64,000 nucleotides of DNA from Pempheris klunzingeri (Eukaryota; Chordata; Actinopteri; Acropomatiformes; Pempheridae): positions 7,144,501-7,208,500 of the forward strand of contig NC_092016.1 of assembly GCF_042242105.1 (NCBI RefSeq), read 5' to 3'. Position 1 is the first letter of the stretch. Each line of letters starts with the position of its first letter. Position numbers and translations under genes: made by a program. Below, in pieces: positions 14,160 to 26,600 of this stretch. Below the pieces are notes generated by a model, which was not told where the DNA came from, did not search any database, and saw only the letters and a list, made by a program, of their open reading frames with translations.

Positions 14160-14450
14160 ATTAAAAAACGTTAAGGGAGTATGAGGAGGAGGTGGTGGTG
14201 GAAAAGGAGGGGGGACAGACAGTAAAAGGATGAAGGCATGAGGCTCTAAAAGGGGAGAAATGTGGGACAACAGGGTGACAGAAGATGTGCAGCAGCACAG
14301 AGAAGTAGTGAAAGGAGGACAGAAAATGAGAGATTAAGAGCTGAGGAAAGAAAAAGGAAAAAGGAGCTGGACAGAAAAATGTTAAAGAGGATTGAAGAGT
14401 AAAAAACAAAAAAAGAAAAAAGATTTGGCCCAGAGGAAATGCACTGCAAA
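14160..14450. repeat. Purine-rich low-complexity block
   Basis: The plus strand is almost all A and G ('gaggaggaggtggtggtgg', 'agaaaaaggaaaaagga'). The long complementary open frames here are a by-product of this composition. A matching pyrimidine-rich block lies at about 15,960-16,200. Confidence 0.75.
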
Positions 14451-15014
14451 AAAATCGTAACGTTAATGATATGTAAGTATAGAAATCTGACTTTCCTAAC
14501 CTTAAACTCTAGATTTGAACAACAGATAAAACCAAGAGGACTTTAGCTTAAGTTCAACTGTCAAAAGACAGCAAATGTGTAAGAGTGAATTTTAGGAATA
14601 TGTGTATAAACTCATCCACAAACTTTCTACATTCTAAACTTCAAGGGGAAATGAATGGATAAAAAAATATATATATCTGCCCATCAGGTGCATTATTTCA
14701 CCTGTTTCTGACATCAACATGCTCCACAAAAATTCTAATAAAGCATCAATCTCTTTATTCAGAGCAGATGATCTGCTTCATTCTGTTTTGTGAAAATTCT
14801 GACTGAAAACTTAAAAATTATATTTATAAAAAAAAAAAAGGCAAGAAAAAGTAAAACAAGACTCGAAAGCTCAAATGAGACTCCTAAAGTCTACGTAAAC
14901 TGTGCCACAAACTGTGGTAACAAAATTAACTGCTAATAATTAGTTGCTACAGTAGAGCAAGCATTGCTAATACTATTACATTTACTATATCAAATAATGC
15001 ATTACCACCTGCAC
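14451..15014. other. AT-rich non-coding DNA
   Basis: Nothing gene-like is visible; short poly-A runs occur (for example around 14,830). Confidence 0.5.
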
Positions 15015-15190
15015 CTAAGAAAGGTCCCACAAAGGACTCCTCCCACACCGAGTGGTGTAGTTGGATCCCCGGGCAGGTAACTTTCCCTTAAGGTACTTAT
15101 TGATTATTGGACTTATTTCCCCCCAGATGAAGTTCACCAGCCACTTTGGACTGCATTCCCAAACAACCCAACTCCGACAAGTCCGGACCC
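15015..15190 (-). pseudogene. Fragment of 28S ribosomal RNA, degraded
   Basis: On the minus strand the segments TTTGGGAATGCAGTCCAAAG (about 15,146-15,165), TGGTGAACTTCATCT, and then AATAAGTACCTTAAGGGAAA followed by GTT (about 15,079-15,101) line up with the conserved large-subunit rRNA stretch GGGAATGCAGCCCAAAGCGG ... AACAAGTACCGTAAGGGAAA. Directly after GTT the copy jumps to CCCGGGGATCCAACTAC, which resembles a downstream 28S segment (CCCGGAGGATTCAACTC), so an internal deletion is likely. Flanking DNA is AT-rich and not rRNA-like. This is a retro-copied or rDNA-derived fragment, not a working gene; an rRNA-headed SINE is an alternative. Confidence 0.75.
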
Positions 15191-16789
15191 CTTTCAAATG
15201 AAAGTAATTAGTAACATAGAATATTATATTCTGAAAATAACTTGCCTGCCATTGGTCTTTAATCAGATAGTTCCTCATTTTAATAATAATTTTGTCCCTT
15301 TTATACTGTATTTAAGCTATTTTATGGCTGCTTATCTTTAGAAAACACTTAATATTTAATTTGACAACTTAAAAAAAAACAGCTTGTTAGTAGAAATACA
15401 CAACGAAGGTAACATTTGCCCCTATTAAATAATCCATGTTTCAGTCAGAAAATACATCAACAAATTGGTTACCACTAGAAAACCTTGAGCCTTACTGTTG
15501 ACTTATCCCTTTCCACTCACACACACACTGCTCTCCATATTATTCACTGATATAGTTACTATGCACACACACCACCAGATGAGCAGCCACAACTACACTT
15601 TAAATAGTCCACCTGATATGGAACTAAGCAGGAATTCTGATATCTGATATCTAAACGCAGTCTGAGGCCAAACAACTTGTTAGGACGGATGTTTTTTTAC
15701 AGTGCGGGAGGGTAATGGAGGCCTGAGAACACTGACGGGAGACACAAAGTGAGATGGGGAGGAGGGAGGGGGTCTAACGAGGCTGGGGGGTGTTAACGAA
15801 GACTAATGAAGGCAGGAGTGCTGCTTAACCTGCACTCCATCGCTCTGTGAGGCCTCCAACCTCGAGATGTCGGAGGAAGAATGTGTGTGTGCGACAGTGT
15901 GACTGTGTGTGTCTACATAACCCCCCTCATCCGAACACACTGCGCTCCCACACTTCTGCTCCAGCTTCACAGTGTGACCGCGTCCTCTCCTCCTCACTGC
16001 CGCCGCCACTGGGACAAATCGCAGTGCCATCATGCGTCACGCTTAAATGCTCCCCCCTTGAAACCACCCCTCACCCTCTTCTTTTCTCTGTTTCTCTGCA
16101 CCCCCTACATCCCCTCACCCCCCTCACCCCTCAATCTGCCCCTTGCACCTCCCTTCTTTCTGTAGTTGCCCCCTTTCCTACAGTTACAAAACAAATCTTC
16201 CCTCTGACAGCATAATTCACTGGGCCGGGCCAGAGGAGGTGGCGCAGGATGGACAGGCCTCCTCAGCTGACCTCTGCCGAGGACCCGGCTGGTAGTTTCC
16301 CCAAGTAACCCCGGCCTCCATTCAGCCGAAGGGCAGCGGAAAGAAAATAGGGGCGACTCAGGAGGATTCAGACCGGTGGCCCCTGTGTATGCCTGAGTGA
16401 ATGCTGTTGAGCCTAATACCCACTAATCTGGTCATCAAATACCCCTGCTGCCATGACTAGAAATCTGCTTTTTTTTCTCCTTTTTTTCAGACTACCACTG
16501 GGGCAGAAAGGGACGTCTGCCCAGCTGAAGCTGTTTTGGACAGAGATGGAGGGAGGTAAAATGAGGGAAAGAGAAGCATCAGACAGAGAGAAGATGGAGA
16601 GAAACACGAGGAAATAAAGAGATGAATGTAAAGGAGAGGAAAGAGTAAAGAAAGAAAAGGTCATCTGAGGTGACCACAGTCTTGTTGGTGTCCTTCCTCA
16701 AAGGATGCACAGAATCTAAATGATCCTTTATATAGTGCACAACTCTCACACTTAGGTTCAATGGGATCCACATTCTGAAGGGCAAATAC
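15191..16789. other. Non-coding stretch with a pyrimidine-rich block
   Basis: No supported gene. From about 15,960 to 16,200 the plus strand is dominated by C and T. At about 16,210-16,440 there is a GC-rich block without repeat character that could be conserved regulatory DNA. Overlapping open frames on both strands around 15,800-16,200 follow from composition. Confidence 0.45.
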
Positions 16790-17127
16790 TCTCTCTTCTT
16801 CTCTCTCCCTCTCACCACTGTGTGCATGTTGTCCTTGTCCCTCTCTCCCTTTGCATGATAGTTTTTTTCTCCTACCAGGTGTGCTTGACTTTTGCTTCAT
16901 GTGTGTTTGTCCTCTTCCAGTTCACCATGGTGGTTTTGTCATCCTGATTGTACATACTGGGATTTGTCAGTCCTGGGAGAAGAATCCCTCACCAAGTGCT
17001 CTTCCTGAGGTCTTTTTTCCCCCCATTAAAAATTATTGAAAGTGAATTCATACAGACCGTGAAGCCCCTTGAGGCAAACTTGTGATTTGTGATATTGCGC
17101 TATATAAGTGAGATTGACTTGACTAGA
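16790..17127 (+). mobile_element. 3' UTR remnant of an L2-type LINE
   Basis: A pyrimidine-rich start (ctctctctcttcttctctct-like), then 'ccatggtggttttgtcatc', then the end motif 'gtgaagccccttgaggcaaa' and 'gatattgcgctatataagtg' with an 'attgacttgac' tail. The last part matches the conserved LINE 3' end 'aagcgccttgaggcga ... tttggcgctatataaataa' seen across teleost genomes, recalled from memory. No coding part remains. Confidence 0.7.
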
Positions 17128-17129
17128 CT

Positions 17130-20100
17130 TGTCTAAAGCAAGCACTCTTCTCCAGTGATGCATTCACTTGTCTTGCTCCAAAACATTTAAAAAGTGACCT
17201 GTGCTGCACTGATATGCAAAAGTTACTTTATAAAGTAACTTAACACCCAACTGTCCTCTCTGTTTGAAAGTGTTTCACCTGTTTCACATTTGACAACAGC
17301 AGCATCTCTGGCGAGTGTGATCAGAAGTGTGCTTTGTTGCACCTGTAACCAAACCCAACAGTCAGGTTGTACCGACACACCCTGGAGTACATTTCTGCAT
17401 CGCTGTCTAAAGGTGAAAAGTTAAACCACTGGACATCAGCAAAAACTTCTTTAAGTTACCATCTTTGAGTTGGTTTTATATTAAAAAAAAAGATGACCTT
17501 GAACTAATTCTATTAACTTACGTTTCTAAAACAGCAGGGGAAGTTGCCCTTTAAAGCTGAAGCAGTAATATTACTTGCATCAAAATTCCAGTCAGCTATA
17601 GACTTTAGATTATTCTGTCTTTTGGTACTACTCCTCCATTGGAACTCAGCAAGGAACTAATGTCTCTGGAGACAAAAAGGGCAGATTTTGATGCAAAATG
17701 ACGGTAAATCTGGAAGATTCTTGCTTGATTTGTCTAATTCTGACTGGTAAAGCCTCATATTTGCTTTGGTTTAAATTTAGAAGTCATTTTTGTACAGACT
17801 GAGATTTGTCCCCACTCACACAGGGATCTCTTTGTGACCAGTATGGGCAGGAGGACTAATTGCAGTGACAAATAATTATTGTAATGTACATATGGTCATT
17901 TGAGGATTGATTTTTAAAAAATGTGAATATATCCTATAAAAATGAGAGGCAGTAAATACTGTTAGTCATATTTAGCTCAGCTTGCTCAAGTTGGCACGAT
18001 GGGTGTGGTGCTGTGGTGGGCAGCACATCTACAGCCGCCCCCTGCATGTGTTTGACTGACAGACTGCCTGACTGTGACGGCCATCTGTCTGCAGACTCCC
18101 TGTTAGACAACAAGAGGCCCGGAGACTCCATGAGCCCGGGCGGAGCACAGGGCACGGCTGGCACTGCCCATTCACAAATATCTTTTGGAATGACAGATGG
18201 TGCTGAGTTTTCTCCTCATGTGTCTTTTCTTCCACCATCAACCATTCCTGCGCTGCCTCCTTAGCAAGCTGGCACCTCCTTTGTGCCCCGACGTTTCAGC
18301 AAAGCTTCATTTAAAACAGCCCAATAGCAAAGGGAGGAGGCGTGAGGGAGCCCAGAGGCTTTCTGCAGGTACCGAACCATCCAGCGCAGATCCAGGCTCA
18401 CTGGCCCGGGCACAAAAGGTTTCACATCTCTTCAGCTAAAACTGGCTTCAACCAGCTTCTCCCCCTAATCTTTGTTTCACGTCTCACCCCCCGAAAAGAT
18501 TCAATCAAGCAGATCAGTGTCCTCTCTGGCACGCCGCGACTGTACCGTACGGCTGGGAGGGCAAATCAGAGGATAAGGAGCTAGAAAACCCTTCCAGCGT
18601 TCAGGCTTATGGTGACAAATCCTGATTCATCTCCACTGACTTCTTAAGCCTCTTCGACCCTGCAATACACGCCGGTGGGTCCATTATTACAAGCATTTGT
18701 TCTGTGACCAAATTTGACTCAAGTTTCCAAAGATACCAATAATGTCAGGTTTAGTTTGGGGAAATGTGTCTAAATAAGATGGACAAGATGTCTAGAATAT
18801 TTCTTTTTATATAAATGCAGCATCATGACATGTTGAAGCTGACATAGTACAAAATAAATGTACTTATGTGACCAAATCAAATCATCCATCTGCAAAACAC
18901 AACTGACAGAACGCCTACCAAATATGGTGAGATTGTTTCTAACGTCAAGGATGAACTTTGAACCACAGCCTTCAGGCCAACATGGACAAGAAGCCTGAAG
19001 CCAAGAATTGGATCAACAGTTCCATCACAACTGGCTAAACTCCATCGGCTGGAGAGTACCATGTGATATGACTGAAAGCCCCAGAACAGCTACTGTTCTA
19101 AGTCGCCCTTGCTGTGGGTCTCATTCAGGTATCTGTAGGATACTCCAAAAGCACCAGCTACTTGAATTATTCCCCATAAGTCAAAGTCCTCACTAGAATA
19201 TTCTATAACGTTACACATTCAGGTGCCAAAATCCACTGACAACTAATTAACAAAGTAAATTAGGAGCTAATTAACAAGCCACCTACAACAATTAAAACAG
19301 TACTGACATGCCATCAGCTTTTAAGTTGACAAGAGAAACTTGTTAGCAAACAGTTGCTTATCTACACATACAGCAGTTACAGAGGAACATTGTCGTTCAT
19401 TCGGAGTCATGTTTCTCTCCACCTGATGAGTGGAAGTCTAATACTCATTTTCTTTTAGCTCTGTGTTTGGTCTCCACCAACTCCTGAGGGAAATATCTGG
19501 TTCTTCAGTTACTAAATGCTAAACTAAGAAGCTTCAGCTACTACTATGTCCAACATCTTGTCTCGAGCTACGTCTGTCTGCTGATTGCTGCTGAGCAGGT
19601 AGAAAACACCTGCCTGCTGCAGCCGACAACTACACAGTTAGATTGGTAAGTTTGAGCAAACGGTAAAGGTCGGACAGCTTAACGACAAGGTGAAACTCAC
19701 TATGAAACTCTATTAGGCTGAGGGGAGCTGCATATTAAGGTGATTATTCTCAGTAGTATTTCTGTAGTCATTCATCACTGTGAGTGAGTCCTTTCGCATT
19801 ACTTTCATATTGTGATGTTTTTATTATAAAAATCCTGATAATAGGCGATTTAAAGACGTGCTGTCTTGTATCAGGCTCTATTTGTGTTCCAGTAATGAAG
19901 AAATGTATTCGTGTAACAAGGAAAGACAAAGGTCAAATAAGCCTAAGGGGTACTTGCACACTTGACTGAACATGTTAAAGAAAGTTTCTGTCCACTGACA
20001 ATACGTTTGAATTTGTGATTCAATGTTTTGTTCAGAGACCTCTAATCTGAGGACACCTTGTGGCCTTCTCTGCCATACTAGTATAAGCTCATCCATAAAG

Positions 20101-21490
20101 CTGATTGAATTTAAATCCAAATATTTTTTGGTACCCACTGAAATACGTCCCTAGCAGTATCAAAAAGTGCTAAATATCATATCAAATGCTTTCTTATAAT
20201 CTGACTTTTAATTAAATTATTTTGACAATTTCAGACAGTTAGCTCTTATACGACTGCTTGTGCTTCGACAACATTTAACATTTGGGAACTTTGGACATTT
20301 GGAAAAACGTGTAACATATAAAAAAAAAACATTATTTCAGTGTTGATACTGAAACATGAGTTGATAGCATGTCAACATTTGTGTGTTCCAACAATCAAAG
20401 CGGAGACCACAGCAAACACAATCACTTCTGACGACATCTCAGTGTTTAAACGGTAAATGAGCCAAACCCAAGAGGGTTGCTGCTGTTGTACAGCAAAATA
20501 AGAGGTTTACAGTCTCCTGAAAAACGCCTTTCTGGAAATAAAACTCCAACTCTTCTGTACTTTAAACCTGCATCCCTTCACTTTTGCAAACAGACAGGTT
20601 CGAACAGTCAACACCGTCCAAGACCCCAATTAAAGCTTATTCACTTCAGCAGGCAGACAACCCTCCAAAACACTGAAACTACCAGTTCCAGCACTTAAAC
20701 ATCTTAACAAGTCTCTTCCTGATCAGAGACCTCAGGGCTTTTCTACTTTAAATTAATTCACAGTCACGTTAACTTCAATAATTCCTTCAGAGATTTAAAG
20801 ACTTGCATGTGTTTCTTCTTCTCTCCTAAACCACTAAAAAGGTCAATAAACTACTGAAAAGATGGGGAATAATACAGATATGTATTGGTTTATAGTTTTG
20901 CAGTGATAGTATCTGTTACTGAGAAGCATTATAGGATTACTGCTGTTGTTGTTGCCAGATATGGAGCCTCTGACACCCTTAATAAGCCAGTCAGACTACC
21001 GTGTCCAAACTTCTCTTTTCATGCTTGACAGCTCCGGTTTGGAGCTGATATGTGACGCCCTGCGCCTCTCAAACGTTTTAATCTGCGACCCCACAGACCA
21101 GGAGAGGAGCACTTGACGCTGATCATGAACTGAAATCACGAGATATCTCATTCATATGAAAAAAGGTCTATTTTAAAAAAAACAAAAAACGATTTGAACT
21201 CGTTTCCTCGAACGTGCCCAAAGACGCACAACGCATTACGCACTGCATGTTCAAATAAAACAAAGCAAAATATTTCTGATTCTGACAGAAAAACACAAAC
21301 ACAGAGACTAGAAGAGGACTTCTGCGGGTTGTTTCGGACAGAGCTCACTTCCAGGTTCACCTGAAGTTGCCGCGCAATCACCTTGGAGTTGGAGGAAGTT
21401 GAAAACCACACGGTCTTCATAATGTCTCACCATATGAGAAGATTTAAAGGGTTCTGTCATGTGAGGACAAAACATGACTGATAACATGTC
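17130..21490. other. Probable intron of the minus-strand gene that starts at 21,555
   Basis: No second exon with acceptor, open frame and donor was convincingly found. The 18,000-18,600 part is GC-richer than its surroundings and shows overlapping short open frames on both strands; it could hold a conserved non-coding element or an unrecognised exon. A repeat copy lies at about 19,410-19,560. Confidence 0.4.
19410..19560 (-). repeat. Inverted copy of the 'gctaacatgct' teleost repeat family
   Basis: The plus strand shows 'ctcattttcttttagctctg' followed by 'ggtctccaccaactcctgag'. This is the reverse complement of the 'gagaccaaat..gagctaaaagagagtgaat' segment at 13,050. Visible directly by comparing the two sites. 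Confidence 0.55.
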
Positions 21491-21494
21491 TTAC

Positions 21495-21555
21495 CTTGAT
21501 GGCAAAGGAGGATGAAGAGTGCAGCCGGTAGCAGCCAGCAGCCTGTAGTCTCCAT
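21495..21555 (-). CDS. Putative first coding exon with a signal peptide, gene not identified
   Basis: On the minus strand an ATG at 21,555 opens a 61-base coding exon reading METTGCWLLPAALFILLCHQ plus the first base of a Gly codon, then a good donor (CAAG|GTAAGA). The peptide is a textbook secretory signal: short N-region, hydrophobic core LLPAALFILL, polar end. A phase-1 intron straight after a signal peptide is common in immunoglobulin-superfamily and other secreted or membrane proteins. A CpG-rich block lies directly upstream (21,610-21,850), as expected for a promoter and 5' UTR. The next exon should lie at lower coordinates, behind a long intron; I could not recognise it, so the gene stays unnamed. 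A chance open frame is possible, but signal peptide, donor and CpG block agree. Confidence 0.55.
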
Positions 21556-21609
21556 GTTGGGGCAAAAAAAAGCTCGCAGATGCAGTAAACAAACAAATCA
21601 GTGGTTTTT

Positions 21610-21850
21610 TTGGGAAGCAGGTCCCGGTCGGCCCGCAGCCCTCACAGCTCCATGCTGCTCCGCTCCGCTCCTGTCTGCAGGTCGGTTAGTGGTGGTGGTC
21701 TTGCTGCTCTATGTGTGTGGTACAGATCCCGGTCCCGGTGCGCCGCTCCGCTCCGTCCGCTCTCCTCCACACCGACTGACTGACTGAAGCGGAGCCGCCA
21801 GACTGAGGCTGTGCGCCGCCCACAGCCCGCAGCCACCCGGCCTCACCTCC
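21610..21850 (-). promoter_or_regulatory. CpG-rich block, likely promoter and 5' UTR of the minus-strand gene
   Basis: GC content and CpG density rise sharply relative to AT-rich flanks ('ggtcccggtcggcccgcag', 'cggtgcgccgctccgctccg', 'gaagcggagccgccaga'). The position, immediately upstream of the signal-peptide exon read on the minus strand, fits a CpG-island promoter. No TATA box was identified. Confidence 0.6.
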
Positions 21851-23631
21851 TCCACACATCAACCACCACTGATACCACTGTGATTAACAGTTAGACTGAC
21901 ATTATTTATATTTCATAGTTATGTTAAACTTCACTAATTCAATCACACATTTATTTATTTATTTATTCACTGTTTGTATGTATTGTTTGATTTGCAAGAA
22001 TGGAGTCAGTGTTAGAAATATGGAAAGTTAACGAGGACAGAAGGAGATAGGAAGAATAAAAGAACAAGGAGACAAAAAAATATGAAAAAGGGATGAATAA
22101 AAAGAAGAAAGGGGGAAGCTGGGAAGAGGGGAAACGGGCTGAATCCCACCCACCTTTTAAAGTTTGAACCAGCCACCACAACACGTTTTAAAAATGCTCA
22201 AATTCTCTAAACGTTATGGTAATTTGCAGGGCCGGAGTAACTCGTGAATTGAATTGAAGGGCAAAAATGAGCTGTGGGCCCCTATTAAGCCTCCATGTTC
22301 CTGTGTTGGGTTATTAGATGTAATCACAACCTGAAATTAAGTGGGTTTTTTTGTTTTTTTTTATAAAAACCAATGCACGACATGACAATGTGATAACTCT
22401 TCAAGTGATGAACCTGCAGAGAATTATCAGCAGAACCTGCAGCTTCCCTCAGCTTTATGGACATTTATAGGACTTACATTTGCAATGACTCATAACTCCA
22501 AATGAATGTCCATGTTGCATGACAACTCCTAGATGTGTAAATAAGCAACTTTTTGCCAACAAGTTTATCGTATCAGACGTAAAGGTGAACTCCTTTCTGC
22601 TGCCCCCAAGTGGCTGAAAAAAATCAGTTATTCCAGGTTTAAAGGTGCTAAAAGTAGATTTTGATAGAGTTCAACAACACACTGTCTTCAGGTTAAATGC
22701 AGGAGTCTCCATAAAGCCAGCACCGTTACAGTTTATATTCATCCATGAAACAAGTTTGCCACAAATGAATTTGTCTTTTTGGGCCTTGGACATTGTCTTA
22801 CTTTGCTCACGTGATAATCCAGCTTTAGTAGTTTGTGTGTATTTAGAAAAATCCAAAATAAGACACAAGACCACAGTCGTGGTCCTGGCCATAAGACAGG
22901 TGAGGTATAAGAATGAAAAGAGAGAGGAAATATCACAACATTACTTAATTTGAATTGGATTTTGTAAGCAGGTAATGTCAAATTATTATCTGTTCAAAAT
23001 GGATCATATGAATGTTTCCACTTAATTCCAGGCCCCATGATCCATGATCACCTTTGTGAATTATGGGCGAGGCCTCTGTTTACTCCTTTCACTGAATCAG
23101 CATCCGTGAGAGTCTTCTCTTTTCTTAGAGCTTTTTTGGTAAATGAATGACATGGGAACACTTAAATGGGATAATGTGATCATTCTAGTCCTGAGGGAGG
23201 GGAGGACGACCTGAAGAGGCAATCTTGGATAATGCACAGTAGAATATTTAGCTACAGTACTCAATCCCTTGCCTCTTCATCTGTAACTTGTAAATAATAT
23301 TCCATTTGTATGAATTTCACCCTCGCAGCATCACCAGAGGACCGACAACATCAGCTGCCGAGAGTCTGTGGCATCTGTTTCCTACGAGTGAGATGCAGCA
23401 GCAGTCGGTGACTTCCAGACTGCAGACAGCAGGGAGTCATTAACACAACCTAAAGTGTAATTGAGTGAAACGGCTGAGAGGGTGTCTTTTTGTTTTTAAG
23501 TGTGTGTGGTGGAGTTCACAGGGCTGCTCACCCCTTGACCCCTGAGAGGCGCTTCCACCTTGCGCTGAAATGGAGACCAAAACATCAGCGGTGACCCAGA
23601 AATCACAATTCACTCTGGGAATGTGGAACAA

Positions 23632-23636
<5 letters not shown>

Positions 23637-23672
<36 letters not shown>
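23637..23672. repeat. (TG)n microsatellite
   Basis: About 18 uninterrupted TG units, read directly. Confidence 0.95.
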
Positions 23673-23676
<4 letters not shown>

Positions 23677-26600
23677 CCATTTTTGGTGTATTGGAGGGAG
23701 AAATTGTTCATTAAGATCACAGGATGCAACTCTACACATTATCTGAGGTGTTTGTATTTGACATTGACAAACTTTGAAAGAGGGCGTAGCAGTTTAACAT
23801 TTAGAGAAATCCTCTTGTTCTCTCTTCTCTCCAGAGTCAGTAGAAGAGATGGATATCAGTTCCATCTCTGGGTGGCCAGTTAAGAGCGTGCTCCGTGTTT
23901 AACCTAGCTTCACCACAGTAAAGGTACAGGGGTTTGGAGAAGGTTCACCAAGTCACACAAATTATGTGATCCTAAAAATCCCTGACTTTTGCAGACATGT
24001 CTCTTGGTGAAAACACAACACCTACAACGGAGGGTCTGACACATTATGTTTGCCCTGTGGCTCCCTAACAGGTTCATCACGGAGAGTTTTCAGAACTCTC
24101 AGCTGCATTACAACAAATCGACAACATTCCTGGCAAACCTAAATGTAGATTATCCTTATTTCTGTGTCTCTGCATGTTGATTTTCATGGGAATAAATAGA
24201 GAATGATGTGCTGTGTGGACGGGAAAGAAATTAACCTGAAAAACGACGGGATAAACTTCGACTAGCGATTTTTCTCCTCAGTCTGGTTCCCAGCTCATTA
24301 GAGTTTCGTTCCTTCCTCTCAGCGATTTACAAATGATGCAACATCCCAGTGTTATTGCCTCACAGGCCAAGCCCTCACAAACTTTTATGTAAAGTTTTTC
24401 CCTCGGTTCAGTTTCAACCACTGGCTCAGATTTTTTAACCTCACAATAAACGACCACACCACCCCCTCCTTTATCTGAGCGAATATATTTGCATAATTTA
24501 CTCTGGATTATCTTTAATTTATGCAGAAACTGCTTTCCACTTGTTAGGTTGAATGTTTCCAAGGGGGCTAATAAAATTAGTTGTACTCCCACAGAGCACC
24601 CATTCAGGGATTTTTTGGGGAGTTTTTGGACAGTTTTCCATGACTTTCCTATAAGCTGCACTCAGGCTGAAAGTGATCTTTCCCTCCAACATGAGCCTGT
24701 GACCTGAATTGATCTCGAGAGGAAAAGCAACAGGCCAGACTTTATTTTCCCTTTCACCTATTTACTATGTGACTCATTCTATAGAGCCATTTCTTATGGT
24801 GCCCAGCCCACATGATCAAACAGCAGAAAACAGCATGAAATATTTCCAGGATGAAACAAACTGCTGTGAAGAGGCAGAAAAAAGGTGCACAGAGGTTCAA
24901 ACACTTCTGCGCACATTATTGATCCTTCAGGGAAACAGCTACTGATCGATCAACTAATTGGCACAGGAAGTAAATGTGGTGCTGGGGCTTTTTTGATGGA
25001 AGTGTTGCAGGTTTGAATCTTGCAGGAGCGGACTACAGCTAATTAATAACTAATAAGATGACGGACAGAACCATGTATATTAATAAATGTAAATAAACTT
25101 CAGCAATACATAGTGTTAGCTGCTTAAACATAAAAAAAAATACCACCGGTGTGTCTTCATCGTACTGAAGGATCAAAACGAGCATTGCACCCATTTTGTC
25201 CAGAAGGTATGAGAACTTGTTGGCCTTCAGGTCTGCAGGACAAATGACAGCTCCAATAGCAGAAATAATGTTAGGGTGATAATCAGTTTCCTTTTACAGT
25301 CACAGAAAAAACTGCAGCAAACTTCCTTTTCAGATGCACAGACAGGTTCCACCCTCGGATGATGTTACGTGGGAAAAAGCACCGGCCATTGAAACGAATG
25401 GACATCAGCAAGTCCCCTGAGAGAAGGTTCCTGGGGCAGTTTTCAGGACATCAGATAAGAACATCCAGTTTTTATTGTTGATGCATTTTTAATCTTTTTT
25501 TTCAGCAGAGAGACTCTGCTGAGCTTTGTGTTCCTGTTGAGCTCCACCCTGCTTCAAGTTAATGCAGGTCAACAAATTCACACAAGGCACAACTGAGAGC
25601 CAGAGGCAAAGTCTGAATGCTCTAAATCAAATTTTCTATTGAAGTGAATGGATGGATGGATGTTCGGCTATTTAACCTCCTGAGTCAGTCATGTAGCTTA
25701 GCAGCAGTCTGCGCTCCTTGATCACCTCATCTGAATGATGCAATTTGCATGTGTTCAGTTTTACATATGTAAAAATATATTTTAGTTATTTTTTTATATT
25801 TTACTAAATGTATTGGTATGTTTTTTGTATCATATTTTGAATAAACATCGGTATATATTTTGATTTGATAAACACAATACAAATAATAACGAAAGTCTAA
25901 ATATTCACAAAACAAGAACAAGATAAAACAAGACAATTTCAAATAAATACAAGAAAAAAGTAAGGACTAATCAGAAAAAAATAAAACAAGAAGGGAAAGG
26001 AAAAGCAAACAAAGAAAACAAATCAATTCAAGAAAAATGAGAAACAGAGTGAAATAAAAAGCAAATTACAAACAAGAGAAGAAAAGGAGAGAAAATCAGA
26101 AAAGACAGTGAAGAGAACAAGGAAAATAATCAGTAGTTAGAGAGGAAAAGGTAAAACCCCAGCATAGTCTTTTAAAAGGTTCCCATGATGCATTTGAAAA
26201 TGTAGCACAGCAGGTTGCTTCACAAAAGTGACTTTTGATTTTTTACATAACACATAGTGGTTTCTGTTCAGATTCTAATTTTATTTCCCCGGGGTTTGTG
26301 ATATCAGCCTCCAGTACAATGGAGGAACTTCATCTCTGTCGCTCACAGCTACTGACAACAGTTTGAATTTCTGTTGAAGAAATATACAGATATCATATTG
26401 TGAGCGACCCTTTAACAGCAGCAGTGGCGTTGAATGTGTTGTCAGACTGAGGATAATCTCCTCCCTCTATCAATGCATGGATTGAGGTAATGAGGTCACA
26501 CAGAACAGACTGGGTGTCATTAGCCCCCTTCTCCTCCCCTCTCCTCTCATCCCCCTGCTAACACCCCTCTCTCAGAGGTCAGAGGTTCGGGCTCTGGTGC

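Noticed and set aside
15015..15278. Open frame of 87 codons on the minus strand read as a protein
   Set aside because: The sequence is a degraded 28S rRNA fragment; the open frame is accidental.
24278..24661. Open frame of 127 codons on the minus strand
   Set aside because: No recognisable motif, and an overlapping frame is open on the other strand; possible conserved non-coding block at best.
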